From NCBI GenBank assembly GCA_041394405.1, contig JAWKIF010000007.1, forward strand, positions 1-64,000: DNA of 64,000 nucleotides. The letters run 5' to 3'. Shown here piece by piece: positions 8,782 to 17,782 of the stretch. The translations under genes were made by a program, and so were the position numbers. The notes below the pieces were generated by a model. The model was given only the letters and a program-made list of their open reading frames with translations, was not told the origin of the DNA and ran no database searches. The first letter of the stretch is position 1. Each line of letters begins with the position of its first letter. Origin of the DNA: Microthrix sp041394405 (GTDB lineage: Bacteria; Actinomycetota; Acidimicrobiia; Acidimicrobiales; Microtrichaceae).

Positions 8782-9114
8782 CTACCGCAAGCGGGAGATG
8801 GCGACGGCAAGTTCCAGGTCGCGACCGGTGAGCGTGCCGACATCGTGGCTGAGCAGGTCGATGGTGACGGTGCTGTAGCTGTTTGACCAGTCGGGATGGT
8901 GGTTGGCCCGCTCGGCCAGCAGTGCCACTCGGGTCATGAATGCAAACGCCTGCGAGAAGTCGGCAAACTCGAAACGTCGGTGCAGGGCACCATCGACCAG
9001 CTCCCATCCGGGCAGGGAACCCAGGGCCTGGCGCAGCTCCTCGTCGCTGAGTGCCCCGTCGCTTGGCGACTCCTCGCTGGGTGTCTGGGCGCTGCCAGTG
9101 CTCTGCTCTGCCAT
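8782..9114 (-). CDS. Pterin-4a-carbinolamine dehydratase
   Basis: A 110-residue PCD/DCoH-like protein. After an acidic, Ser-rich N-terminal extension of about 20 residues comes LSDEELRQALGSLPGWELVDG, then the motif ANHHPDWSNSYSTVTIDL with the paired His residues of the active site, and SHDVGTLTGRDLELA near the end. The known reaction is dehydration of 4a-hydroxytetrahydrobiopterin in pterin recycling. Bacterial copies without a neighbouring aromatic hydroxylase often serve other pterin cofactors, and none is nearby here. ATG at 9114. Confidence 0.92.
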   Translation of the reverse strand: MAEQSTGSAQTPSEESPSDGALSDEELRQALGSLPGWELVDGALHRRFEFADFSQAFAFMTRVALLAERANHHPDWSNSYSTVTIDLLSHDVGTLTGRDLELAVAISRLR

Positions 9115-9240
9115 GTCGGGTCCTTTCGATGGGTTGCCACGTGTCGGTCACAAAGCGTCGCGCCCCGCTGGGTGACCCCCACGCCAAACTAGGGACTTAC
9201 CCCGGTGGCCACCCGGTCGCCACTTGACCACAGTGGAGCC

Positions 9241-11811
9241 ATGATCCACCAGCAGGGCGCCGCGCCAACCTCGAACGGACCGCATCCACCCAACGGAGCG
9301 TGCCCCGTCTGCGGCGCTCCGCTGGTGGCCGGGGGATTGGAGTGCCGCTGGTGTCGGTCGCCGCTGGATGACCCGATGATGGCCGAGCTGAGCGACGTCA
9401 ATACGCGACTGGCGGCGCTCTACCAGCAACGAGCGCGGCTGGTGGCCGGCCTCCGGTCGCGCGTCGCCGCCCCCGCCGCTCCTCCGGCGCCCGGGCCGCG
9501 CACCGGTGCAAACGCAGGTGCCGGTGCAAGTGCGGGTGCCGGCACCCAGAACCTGCTGCTCGGCCTCGGCGTGCTGTGCCTCATGGTTGCGGCCGCCGTC
9601 TTTGCCGCGGTGGGTTGGACCCGACTGGGCGACGGGGCCCGCTTCGCCCTGCTGCTGTCCGCCACCGTTGCCGCCTACGCGGGCGCCTTGGCGCTGGTCC
9701 GGCGGGGACTGCGGGCCACCGGCGAGGCGGTGCTGGTGCTGGCGTTGCTGATGGCCGCTGTGGACACCGCCCTCCTGGGCGAGGCGGTCGGCACCGGCCT
9801 GGCCGATGCTCGGGCGTGGATCGGCGGCCTTGGGGTCATCACGATCCTTGGGGCGCTCAGCCGCGACCTGGGTGCTCGCCGCAATGCGGCGCCGCCGTTG
9901 GCCGGCGGTCTCATCGCCGTGGTCACCGGGCTCCTGATCCTTCCCGTGTCGGTGTTGGCGCTGTTTCGCTTCGGCGTCGAGGCACCCCTCGGCGATACCG
10001 GTCGCTGGCTGCCGTGGTGGACCCAGGCCACCACGGCCACGCTGGCGGTGACCTTGATCGTCCAGGTGGTGGTGGGGGCCGTCGCCCTCAGGGAGAACGA
10101 GTGGGACCTGCGCCGCTCCATCGCCGGATTGCTGCTGGTCGTGCTCGGCGTCGTCTGGTTCGCAGGGGTGCTGGCCGGGGCGTCGCTGGACGAGGACCTG
10201 GCGCGGGCATCCGTGCTGGCGGGAGCGACCGTTGCTGCCGCACTGGCGGCCACCCTGCCCCAGCTGCGGGAACCCTTCCTCCGGGGAGCGTCCGGCCTGG
10301 CCTCGGCCGGCGGCGCGGCAACGGCGCTCGGGGCCTGGGCCTCGCTGCTTCCCGAGGGCGCCTCCCCCACCTGGTGGATGGCCAGCGCCGGTGCAGCACT
10401 GGCGGTGGTCGGGGCCCGAGGGGTCCGCGGCGTGCGCTCTCCGGGCGTGGCCGTCGTCGGGGCGACCGTGTTGGCGGTCGCCAGCACCATCTACCTGGCC
10501 GCGGTGCCCGACGTGCTCGCCCGGGCCGTCGACGCCCTGGCCGGCACCGGCGGCGACCCGAGTGCCAGCTGGCTGAACTGGGTGGACCTCGCCTGCGTTG
10601 CTGCGCTCGTGACCGCCTCCGTCGCGGCCGTGTTCGGCCCACGACGGTGGGGGGCCAGCGCCGCCGTGCTGGCCGCAGGCGCCTTGGCGCTCACCGTGCC
10701 CCTGGCCGTCGGCATGGACCTGCTGGCCTGGTCGCTGCTGCTTGCCGGGGTGGCGGTGTTGTCCGGCGCCCTCCAGCTCGTCAACGAGCCCACGGTCCGC
10801 CTCGCAGCTGGGGTGGTCACGGCCCTCACCGCCGCCACCTCCCTGGCCCTCGCCCAGCCCACCCCCGGCCTGGCACTCGCCCTGCTGTGGGCCGTCTCCG
10901 CTGGGCTGGCCGGTGGCGCCGTGGCGGCCGCCTTCGCTCGGCGCCCGCTCGCAACCCAGGCGCTGGCCGGCGCTGCGGCGGTCGGGATCATCGCCGCCGC
11001 CGCCCAGAGCGCCCACCAACTGGGTGCCGCTTCCGGGTGGGTCACCTCCACGGCTGCGGTCACCGGCGCCGGTCTGGCCGTACTGGGCCGGCTGCTGCAC
11101 TCGGCCCGAGATCGTTCCGATCGGGGCTTCGCCATGCCCAGCGAGTGGGTCCGACCAGTGGGGGCGGCGCTCTGGCCGGTGGCGCTCGCCACGCACGGAA
11201 TCACCGCAGCTGCTGCCCTGACCATCTCGATCGAGATCGACTCCGCTGCACCTGGCGCCACTGCCCTCATCGCTGGGTCGGTGGCCTACCTGGCACTGCT
11301 GGCCATCGATCGGCAGCGGTTGTGGGCGGTGCCCGCCGGCGTGTGCGCCCAGGCGGCGGAGTGGCTCCTGGTGGGAGTTGGGGGAGTGGCCCTGCTGGAG
11401 GCCTACACCCTCCCCGGTGCCACGGTGCTGGTGGCGGTGGGTGCCGCGGCCCTCTGGCAGTCCGATCGCCTGGGCTCGTTCCCAGCGCTGGCACCGGGCC
11501 TGGCCATGGGCCTGGTGCCCTCCACGGTGCTGGCGATGGCCGAGGGCGGCCCTCGGGTGCTGGTGGTGCTGGGCGTGGGCACCGTCCTGGCGGCGACCGG
11601 CGGGATCCTCCGCCTTCGAGCCCCGCTGGTGGCGGGCGCCGCCGCCGTCGTGGTTCTCTCGCTGGTCGAGCTGGGGCCCGTGGTGGCGTCGCTCCCCCGC
11701 TACCTCACCTTCGGCATCGCCGGTGCCGTGCTGCTGATCACGGGTGCCACCTTCGAGCAACGCCGGGCCGAGCTACTCGCCGCTCGTCGCCGACTTCGGG
11801 CGCTGCGCTGA
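9241..11811 (+). CDS. Large multi-TM protein with N-terminal zinc ribbon (SCO7613-like)
   Basis: About 856 residues from ATG 9241 (an in-frame GTG at 9205 would add 12). It begins with a zinc ribbon (CPVCGAPL and CRWCRSPL, about residues 21-42), then a short helical region (LYQQRARLVAGLRSR) and a Gly/Ala-rich linker. The rest is almost entirely hydrophobic, with many Ala/Leu/Val/Gly helices (roughly 25 possible segments) and no polar domain. This order matches actinobacterial proteins named for the SCO7613 C-terminal domain, whose function is unknown. It stands alone between the pterin dehydratase and a phosphatase-like gene on the other strand. Confidence 0.82.
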   Translation: MIHQQGAAPTSNGPHPPNGACPVCGAPLVAGGLECRWCRSPLDDPMMAELSDVNTRLAALYQQRARLVAGLRSRVAAPAAPPAPGPRTGANAGAGASAGAGTQNLLLGLGVLCLMVAAAVFAAVGWTRLGDGARFALLLSATVAAYAGALALVRRGLRATGEAVLVLALLMAAVDTALLGEAVGTGLADARAWIGGLGVITILGALSRDLGARRNAAPPLAGGLIAVVTGLLILPVSVLALFRFGVEAPLGDTGRWLPWWTQATTATLAVTLIVQVVVGAVALRENEWDLRRSIAGLLLVVLGVVWFAGVLAGASLDEDLARASVLAGATVAAALAATLPQLREPFLRGASGLASAGGAATALGAWASLLPEGASPTWWMASAGAALAVVGARGVRGVRSPGVAVVGATVLAVASTIYLAAVPDVLARAVDALAGTGGDPSASWLNWVDLACVAALVTASVAAVFGPRRWGASAAVLAAGALALTVPLAVGMDLLAWSLLLAGVAVLSGALQLVNEPTVRLAAGVVTALTAATSLALAQPTPGLALALLWAVSAGLAGGAVAAAFARRPLATQALAGAAAVGIIAAAAQSAHQLGAASGWVTSTAAVTGAGLAVLGRLLHSARDRSDRGFAMPSEWVRPVGAALWPVALATHGITAAAALTISIEIDSAAPGATALIAGSVAYLALLAIDRQRLWAVPAGVCAQAAEWLLVGVGGVALLEAYTLPGATVLVAVGAAALWQSDRLGSFPALAPGLAMGLVPSTVLAMAEGGPRVLVVLGVGTVLAATGGILRLRAPLVAGAAAVVVLSLVELGPVVASLPRYLTFGIAGAVLLITGATFEQRRAELLAARRRLRALR

Positions 11812-11838
11812 GCGTCGGCCCGCCCGACGGAGCGGCGA

Positions 11839-12387
11839 TCAGCCCGTGCGGCGATCGGCCCAGGCGAGCACGAACTCGGACTGCGACGCCAGGTCGAAGC
11901 TGGGCGAATCGGTCACTCCCGCCGCCGTGCGCAGCTCGGACACCCGGCCCAGCGCCTCGGCCCCCGAGAGCGTCGCCGCCAGCACACAGCCCACCATCGC
12001 GCTGCTGCGGCCCCCGCAGGAGTGATCGTGCAGGTAGACCGTGCGATCGGACCGCTCCGCCTCGGCCACCTTGCGAAGGACCAACTCGACCTGCTCGACG
12101 GAGGGCACCCCGAAATCGCGAACTCCGACCCGGAACGCCTCCAAGGAGAGATCCTCGGTATGCCCCGCCAATGGATCCAGGTAGTCGCCGCAGTCCTCCG
12201 GCGTGGTGAGATCGACAAAGGTCCGAACACCGACGGCGATCAGATCGCGGACGACGTCGCCGGCGCCCAGGTGGTGGCGACAGTGCGGGTGCGCACCAAC
12301 CAACAGCCGCGGCCCAACCCAGTAGCAACGGGCGTGGGGCAACGGGACGCCTAGGTCCTGTTCATCGGGCAACCGGGGAGGCGACAT
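11839..12387 (-). CDS. Dual-specificity phosphatase-like protein with Asp for catalytic Cys
   Basis: A 182-residue protein with the layout of a cysteine-based phosphatase: a start segment CYWVGPRLLVGAHPH, a strand/turn VRTFVDLTTPEDCGDY and the P-loop segment VYLHDHSCGGRSSAMVGC. Aligned to H-C-x5-R, this reads H-D-x5-R: the codon after His is GAT, so the nucleophilic Cys is Asp, while His and Arg are kept. A Cys three positions later is not in the nucleophile position. It may therefore be a pseudophosphatase that binds phospho-ligands, or use altered chemistry. ATG at 12387; convergent with the large membrane protein gene. Confidence 0.75.
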   Translation of the reverse strand: MSPPRLPDEQDLGVPLPHARCYWVGPRLLVGAHPHCRHHLGAGDVVRDLIAVGVRTFVDLTTPEDCGDYLDPLAGHTEDLSLEAFRVGVRDFGVPSVEQVELVLRKVAEAERSDRTVYLHDHSCGGRSSAMVGCVLAATLSGAEALGRVSELRTAAGVTDSPSFDLASQSEFVLAWADRRTG

Positions 12388-12542
12388 GACACCGTAAGGA
12401 TACGGCGAATGGTTCGGAATTCAACCGGCGAAGCGTAGGTAAATTGCCCATCGTCGGTGGATACCCCGCCGCGGTCGGTGGCTTGGAAGAAATCGCGCCG
12501 ACTCGCGGCCTGGGCTTGCGCCACACCGCTACCCTCGTCGCC

Positions 12543-13697
12543 GTGCCTGAACCTGCAACGAACGAGCCCGGCCCCGACACCAGCATCCACTGGGTGGACG
12601 GCAACGCAACCCCGCGCGACCCGGTCTCCGCCGACATCCTGCGCGGCTGGATCGAGGGTGGCCATCTACCGCCGGACACGCCGGTGTGGTGGGAGGGACA
12701 GCCCGACTGGGGGCCGGCCTCGGAGCGCATGGCTTTGGGCGCAACCACGGAGAGCGACGCCACGACCGGCGCCCCGGACGGTGCGGCCTCGCCCGACGCC
12801 GAACCCGATCCGCAGTCGGCGACCGAAGCGCCGATCCCCTCGCCCTCGGAGGAGCCACCACCGGCTGAGGACCCACCCCCGGTCGACGCAGCGCGCCGGC
12901 CGGACCCTGCGCCCGCGCCGCTCGACGCCCCCCAACCCCTTGACGTGTCCCAGCCGATGGCCGCCCCGGCACCCATGGCGCCGTCGCAGGCCCCTGGCCA
13001 CGTGCCCACGCCGCAGCCCGCCCAGGCTCATGGGCAGCCGGCCGCAGCACAGCCAGCGCCGGCTTCCGCCTTGGCGGGCGACGTCCACGACCAGGAGCTG
13101 GACGACACCTTCATGGGCCTGGTGTCGCGCAGCTACGAGCTCTACAAGGAGACCGAGCGGGCCACCTCGGTCGATGAGGCCTTTCTCGGTGGCGTCATCG
13201 CGGCCTTCGGCGACAGCGGCTACGTGCTCATCGACATCTTCACCGGAGGGGCTGCGGCGAGTTCCGGCACCACCTCGGCGACCGCCCCCACACTGCCCGC
13301 GTCCAGCCACCAGCTGCGATTCGAGGACCCCAACACGGGCGCCCGGGTGGCGCTGCGCCTGGACCACCTCACGCCCGACGTCGGCTCGGCCAAGTTGTTG
13401 GGGCAACAGGCCCGCATCGAGGTCGGCTACGGCGAGCGCATCCCCAACTTCGGCCAAGTGGGGCGGGCACTCCGCCAAGAGGTGGCGTCCAACTTCATCG
13501 TGTCCACCGAGCCCGGCCGCGTCAGCTTCGACGCCGACCTGTCCAGCGGCTTCGTCTACTGCGAGGTCGACCTGCTGTGGGAACTGGACCGCTACGTGGA
13601 CGAGGCGTTGGACATCGACGCCGACCTACTGAAGCTGCACCTGGCGTCCATGGTGCACACGCTGCACAAGTTCCTGCGCCTCCGATTCACCAACTGA
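12543..13697 (+). CDS. Unknown protein with GYF_2-like N-terminus and Pro/Ala-rich linker
   Basis: 384 residues from GTG 12543 (VPEPATNEPG); an in-frame upstream start adds sequence that does not look like protein. Residues about 13-60 (IHWVDGNATPRDPVSADILR, then a conserved-looking WW pair in PVWWEGQPDWGPAS) resemble the small GYF_2 domain found at the N-terminus of many membrane-associated bacterial proteins. Residues 60-170 are a disordered Pro/Ala/Glu linker. The C-terminal 200 residues are a mixed alpha/beta domain (MGLVSRSYELYKETER to VHTLHKFLRLRFTN) that I do not recognise. There is no signal peptide or TM segment. It precedes another unknown gene by 48 nt, a likely operon. Confidence 0.72.
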   Translation: MPEPATNEPGPDTSIHWVDGNATPRDPVSADILRGWIEGGHLPPDTPVWWEGQPDWGPASERMALGATTESDATTGAPDGAASPDAEPDPQSATEAPIPSPSEEPPPAEDPPPVDAARRPDPAPAPLDAPQPLDVSQPMAAPAPMAPSQAPGHVPTPQPAQAHGQPAAAQPAPASALAGDVHDQELDDTFMGLVSRSYELYKETERATSVDEAFLGGVIAAFGDSGYVLIDIFTGGAAASSGTTSATAPTLPASSHQLRFEDPNTGARVALRLDHLTPDVGSAKLLGQQARIEVGYGERIPNFGQVGRALRQEVASNFIVSTEPGRVSFDADLSSGFVYCEVDLLWELDRYVDEALDIDADLLKLHLASMVHTLHKFLRLRFTN

Positions 13698-13745
13698 GTT
13701 TCGCCCCACCCGACCACCAACTGACACCTTCGCACCAGGAGCATC

Positions 13746-14279
13746 ATGGGTCTCTTCGACACCGCAACCAGCTATGCGCACAAGGCAGAACTCCGAGAGT
13801 CCAAGGACGAGATCCTGGTGGGCGAGCTGATCCGCGGCCTCTCCGCCCAGACCTGGAACCCCTACCGGCTGGTGGGCAACAACGACCGGCAGATGGTGGG
13901 TTTCAAGGTGCCCGACGACCCCGTGATCTCCAACTACTCGCTCGTTGTCGACCGGCGCAGCGGATCGGGCCTGGTCACCCAGAAGCTGGGCTCGCGCACC
14001 ATCCTGGGGTTCGTGGCCGAGATCCACAACAAGATCGTCGATCCCGACGACCTGGCCACCATGTGGCGCACCGACCTGGCCAACCTGTTCAAGCTGCCGG
14101 TGGCCGGCGAGGTGCGGGTGAACCACCAGCTCAACCGTGTGGTGGCCCGCACGCACCACCTGGTGGACATCGACCAGTACGTGTCGGGCACCCAGGTGTC
14201 CATGGGGGGCCTGGTGGAGTGGGCGTCGGGTCAGTTCCTGCAGCTGCGCGAGCACCTGGTGCCGCTCAAGCGGGGCTGA
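13746..14279 (+). CDS. Conserved hypothetical protein
   Basis: A 177-residue soluble protein (MGLFDTATSYAHKAELRE onward). It has alternating strands and helices with no Cys, no signal and no membrane segment. The sequence includes WNPYRLVGNNDRQMVGFKV and a C-terminal VEWASGQFLQLREHLVPLKRG. I do not recognise the family. It lies 48 nt after the GYF_2-like gene with an AGGAG near -9, so the two may form one unit and possibly interact. The next gene, an ABC exporter, starts 69 nt later and may or may not share the transcript. Confidence 0.75.
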   Translation: MGLFDTATSYAHKAELRESKDEILVGELIRGLSAQTWNPYRLVGNNDRQMVGFKVPDDPVISNYSLVVDRRSGSGLVTQKLGSRTILGFVAEIHNKIVDPDDLATMWRTDLANLFKLPVAGEVRVNHQLNRVVARTHHLVDIDQYVSGTQVSMGGLVEWASGQFLQLREHLVPLKRG

Positions 14280-14348
14280 CACCGGGCGGTCGAACCCGGC
14301 CGGAATTCATGCGCAACCCTCCGCGACGCTTCACCTAGCGTCCCGGGC

Positions 14349-16154
14349 ATGGCGTCCCCCACCACCACGGCCCATCCCCTCCGGCGGCTGTGGGACTTCG
14401 CCCACGACGACCACCGGGCCATCGTCTGGGGTACCGCAGTGTCGGTGCTGAACAAGTTCTTCGACGTCTTGCCCGAGCTGTTGATCGGTGTGGCGGTGGA
14501 CGTGGTGGTGCGGGGTCGAGCGTCGCTGATGGCCGAGTGGTTCGGCATCGACGATCGCTGGACCCAGCTGCTGGTGTTGGCCGCGGTCACCGTGGTGGTG
14601 TGGGGGCTGGAATCGCTCACCGACTACGCCTCCACCATCGTGTGGCGCAACCTGGCGCAGTCCATCGAACACTCCGCACGCTCCCAGCTGTACCGGCATC
14701 TGCAAACGCTGGAGCTGGCGTGGTTCGAGGATCGCTCCTCCGGCGGGCTGCTGTCGGTGGTCAACGACGACGTCAACCAGCTGGAGCGGTTCCTCGATGT
14801 CGGCGCCCGGGAGGTCATCCGAACCGCCACCAACGTGGTGTTGGTGGGCATCTTCTTCTTCGTGGTCTCACCGCTGCTGGCCCTGGTGGCCTTCCTTCCC
14901 ATTCCGATCATCGTCGCCGGGTCGCTGCGCTATCAACGCCGCCTGGAGCCTCACTACGCCGACGTGCGCCAGGCCGTCGAGGACCTGTCGGGAACGCTCA
15001 CCAACAACCTGGGCGGCATCGCCACCATCTCGTCGTTCGTTGCCGAGGAACGCGAGGCGCAGCGGGTCGAGAAGCTGAGCGAGCGCTACCGGCACGCCAA
15101 CGAACGGGCCATCAAGGTCTCCTCGGCCTTTGTGCCGCTGATCCGCATGGCCATCCTGGCCGCATTCGTGCTGACGTTGGTGGTGGGCGGCCGGGCGGCC
15201 ATCAACGGCACCCTGGCGGTCGGCGTGTTCTCCACCCTGGTGTTCATGACCCAACGGTTGCTCTGGCCGCTGACCCGCATGGGCGAGGTGATGGACCTGT
15301 ACCAGCGTGCTGCCGCCTCGGTCACCCGCATCCTCAACCTGCTGGCGGTGCGGCCCGGCATCGTGCCGGGCGCCCGCACGCTGCCCAGCCCCGTGCGGGG
15401 CGCCGTGCGCTTCGACGCCATCAGGTTCTCCTACGGCGCTGGCGGCCGTGACGCCACGCCCGTGCTGGCCGGCTTCGACCTGGACGTGGCCGCGGGAGAA
15501 ACCCATGCCCTGGTGGGAACCACCGGGGCCGGCAAGTCCACGGTGCTCAAGTTGCTGCTGCGCTTCTACGAACCAACCGGCGGGATCATCACCATCGACG
15601 GCGTGGAGACCTCGCAGCTCGGTTTTGCGGCCCTACGTGGGGCCATCGGCTACGTCGGCCAAGACACCTTTCTCTTTGACGGCACCGTGGCCGAGAACCT
15701 GGCCTACGGCCGTCCCGATGCCTCCCGGGCGGATCTTGCCCGCGCGGCCGAGTTGGCGGAGGCGGCCGAGTTCATCCGCGCCCTGCCGCATGGGTTCGAC
15801 ACCCGGGTGGGGGAACGAGGCCAGAAGCTCTCGGGCGGCCAACGCCAACGGCTCTCGATTGCGCGGGCCATCGTGGCCGACCCGGCCATCCTCGTGCTGG
15901 ACGAGGCCACGTCGTCGGTGGACAACGAGACCGAGGCCGCCATCCAACGATCGCTGGCCAAGGTCTCGGCCGACCGCACCACGCTGATCATCGCCCACCG
16001 CCTGTCCACGGTGCGATGGGCCCACGCCATCCACGTGCTGGAGGGCGGGCGAGTCGCCGAGTCGGGCACCCACGACGAGCTGGTGGCCGCCGGAGGCCTG
16101 TACGCGGCGTTGTGGCGGGTGCAGACCGGCGAGGCCGCCCTCAGCCCGGACTGA
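14349..16154 (+). CDS. ABC exporter half-transporter (TM + ATPase fused)
   Basis: A 601-residue type IV ABC exporter. The membrane domain covers about residues 20-310, with an extended intracellular loop AWFEDRSSGGLLSVVNDDVN, which is typical. The ATPase domain has Walker A GTTGAGKST (about 388-396), Q-loop YVGQDTFLFDG, signature LSGGQRQRLS, Walker B ILVLDEATSSVD and the switch His in IIAHRLS. All catalytic residues are present. It probably works as a homodimer, because no partner gene is adjacent, exporting a lipid or drug-like molecule; the substrate cannot be predicted. Its end overlaps the end of the convergent sigma factor gene by 14 bp. Confidence 0.94.
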   Translation: MASPTTTAHPLRRLWDFAHDDHRAIVWGTAVSVLNKFFDVLPELLIGVAVDVVVRGRASLMAEWFGIDDRWTQLLVLAAVTVVVWGLESLTDYASTIVWRNLAQSIEHSARSQLYRHLQTLELAWFEDRSSGGLLSVVNDDVNQLERFLDVGAREVIRTATNVVLVGIFFFVVSPLLALVAFLPIPIIVAGSLRYQRRLEPHYADVRQAVEDLSGTLTNNLGGIATISSFVAEEREAQRVEKLSERYRHANERAIKVSSAFVPLIRMAILAAFVLTLVVGGRAAINGTLAVGVFSTLVFMTQRLLWPLTRMGEVMDLYQRAAASVTRILNLLAVRPGIVPGARTLPSPVRGAVRFDAIRFSYGAGGRDATPVLAGFDLDVAAGETHALVGTTGAGKSTVLKLLLRFYEPTGGIITIDGVETSQLGFAALRGAIGYVGQDTFLFDGTVAENLAYGRPDASRADLARAAELAEAAEFIRALPHGFDTRVGERGQKLSGGQRQRLSIARAIVADPAILVLDEATSSVDNETEAAIQRSLAKVSADRTTLIIAHRLSTVRWAHAIHVLEGGRVAESGTHDELVAAGGLYAALWRVQTGEAALSPD

Positions 16155-17637
16155 ACGGGCCGGAAAGCACCCCGATCGGCGGAGTGCCCGACGAGCCCTT
16201 GGGGTCTCGTGGCTCGGTGTCGGGCGGCGGGTCGACCTGGGAGGTGGTCGTCGCCTCCGTGGTGGTCGGCTGCGGCTCGGTGGTGGTCGGCCCCGGCTCG
16301 TCCGGAGGCGGCGGCACCACGCTGGGCGCTGCGGTCGGCGGCACCGGTGGGCTGGTGGTCGCCGGGTTGGGCACCGTCGTGGGCGTCTGGGCAACGGTGG
16401 TGGCCGAGGCGACCGTGGTGGTCGTGCTCGAGGTCGTGGACGTGGTGGACGTTGACGTCGATGCGGCGCTGGTGGAGGTTGCTCGGACCACCACCGGACC
16501 CGGGCCATCGTCGCCGGCCAGGGCGACGACACCACCCACGACCAGCAGCATCACGATGGCGGCGCCACCCACCAATGCAGCCAGCTTGCGGCGTGACAGC
16601 CCGCCGGTTCCCGGATCCTCCTCGCCGGCGGCGGCCGTCGGCCCATCCTCACCGGCAGCCGGCGGCTCGGGTGGAGGTTCGGCCTCCACCTGTTCGATCA
16701 CCCCCGTGGGCGCCTGCTCCGCCGCAACCGCACCGCCGTCAGGAGCGCCGCCGGGGGCACCTTCCACGGCGCCGTCGGGGGCGCCGTCGGGGGCGGCGGC
16801 CGACGAACCAACCGGGCCCATCGGCACGCCGGCGTGCATGAGTGCGCCCGCCGCCTGCGTCCGAAGGGCCAGCGGCGCCACCAACACCGGCACGGCGCTG
16901 AACATGGCCGCCGGGGCAAGGTGCCGCCGCTGCTCGGCATCGCACAGGCCACAGGCCTTCAGGTGACGGCGAATCATGCGGGCCGTCACCACGCCAAAGC
17001 TGGCGTCGCTCTGTCGGGACAGCAGGCTCCGAAGGTCGGCGCAGTCGGGGTTGCCGTTGCGCCACACGACGAAGGCCCGCACGGCGTTCTCCAGGCGGCC
17101 CTTCATGGCATGGAGGATCTGGTTGGCGTTGTTGGGGTTGACACCCAGCTCCTCGGCCAGCGCGGCGCCCGACAGACCGTGACGCAGGTGCAGGTCCAGC
17201 ACGCTGGCGTCGCGCTCGCCGAGCGCTGCGGAGGCCGCCCACACCAGATCGCGTGACTCCTCGGCGGCCACGCCGGCCTCCATGTCGGGGGCGGGGGCAT
17301 TCTGGTCAAGCACGGCGGTGGTCACCTCGTCGCCGAGGGCCACCGACCGCCGCTCCCGGCTGAGGCGGTTGAGCGCCCGGTTGCGGGAGATACGCAGCAC
17401 CCACCCGCCAAAGGAGGCCGGATCGTCCAGCGAGGACAGGCCCGTCCACGCCGCCAGGAAGGTGTCCTGGGCGACCTCGGCGGCTTGCTCCTTGTCCCGC
17501 AGGATGCGGAAGGCCACGTCGTAGGTGCGGTCGAAGTGCTCTCCGAACAGCCGCCCAAAGGCATTCTGATCGCCCGCCAGGGCTGCGGCGACGGCTTCGG
17601 CGTCGCTCGCTCGTGTCGCTTCGAGATCCACGGTCAT
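16141..17637 (-). CDS. Membrane-tethered ECF-type sigma factor with fused anti-sigma-like zinc motif
   Basis: About 498 residues from ATG 17637; a GTG at 17631 has better spacing from GGGAGG and may be the real start. Sigma region 2 is at about 15-85 (YDVAFRILRDKEQAAEVAQD, FGGWVLRISRNRALNRLSRE). Region 4 is at about 120-180 (LDLHLRHGLSGAALAEELGV). Then comes RRHLKACGLCDAEQRRHL, an H-x3-C-x2-C pattern like ZAS anti-sigma domains, an Ala/Pro-rich stretch, one TM helix (KLAALVGGAAIVMLLVVGGV) and a Thr/Ser/Pro-rich outer tail of about 120 residues. One polypeptide thus combines sigma factor, zinc motif and external domain, suggesting release by proteolysis or a signal across the membrane. The exported-protein gene group lies just upstream. 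Confidence 0.88.
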   Translation of the reverse strand: MTVDLEATRASDAEAVAAALAGDQNAFGRLFGEHFDRTYDVAFRILRDKEQAAEVAQDTFLAAWTGLSSLDDPASFGGWVLRISRNRALNRLSRERRSVALGDEVTTAVLDQNAPAPDMEAGVAAEESRDLVWAASAALGERDASVLDLHLRHGLSGAALAEELGVNPNNANQILHAMKGRLENAVRAFVVWRNGNPDCADLRSLLSRQSDASFGVVTARMIRRHLKACGLCDAEQRRHLAPAAMFSAVPVLVAPLALRTQAAGALMHAGVPMGPVGSSAAAPDGAPDGAVEGAPGGAPDGGAVAAEQAPTGVIEQVEAEPPPEPPAAGEDGPTAAAGEEDPGTGGLSRRKLAALVGGAAIVMLLVVGGVVALAGDDGPGPVVVRATSTSAASTSTSTTSTTSSTTTTVASATTVAQTPTTVPNPATTSPPVPPTAAPSVVPPPPDEPGPTTTEPQPTTTEATTTSQVDPPPDTEPRDPKGSSGTPPIGVLSGPFSPG

Positions 17638-17782
17638 CCTCCCTGTTGCACCAGCGAACCACATGTGGACCCGTGATGGATAGGGGCACGGGGAGCCGGC
17701 GGCATCGCCGCCGCCCGCTCCCCCGCCCATCCGATGGGCCGCTGGGATTCCTCGCTCGTCGTTGCAGCTTCATCGGCAGCCA

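Noticed and set aside
5975..9187. A minus-strand open frame of about 1070 codons
   Set aside because: It is antisense to guaB, the LLM oxidoreductase and the repeat; its translation is low-complexity His/Gln/Gly/Arg-rich and matches nothing. High GC makes long open antisense frames.
9148..11760. Minus-strand frame of 870 codons opposite the large membrane protein
   Set aside because: It is a Gly/Gln/His/Arg-rich antisense frame. The plus strand has a clear zinc ribbon and TM pattern.
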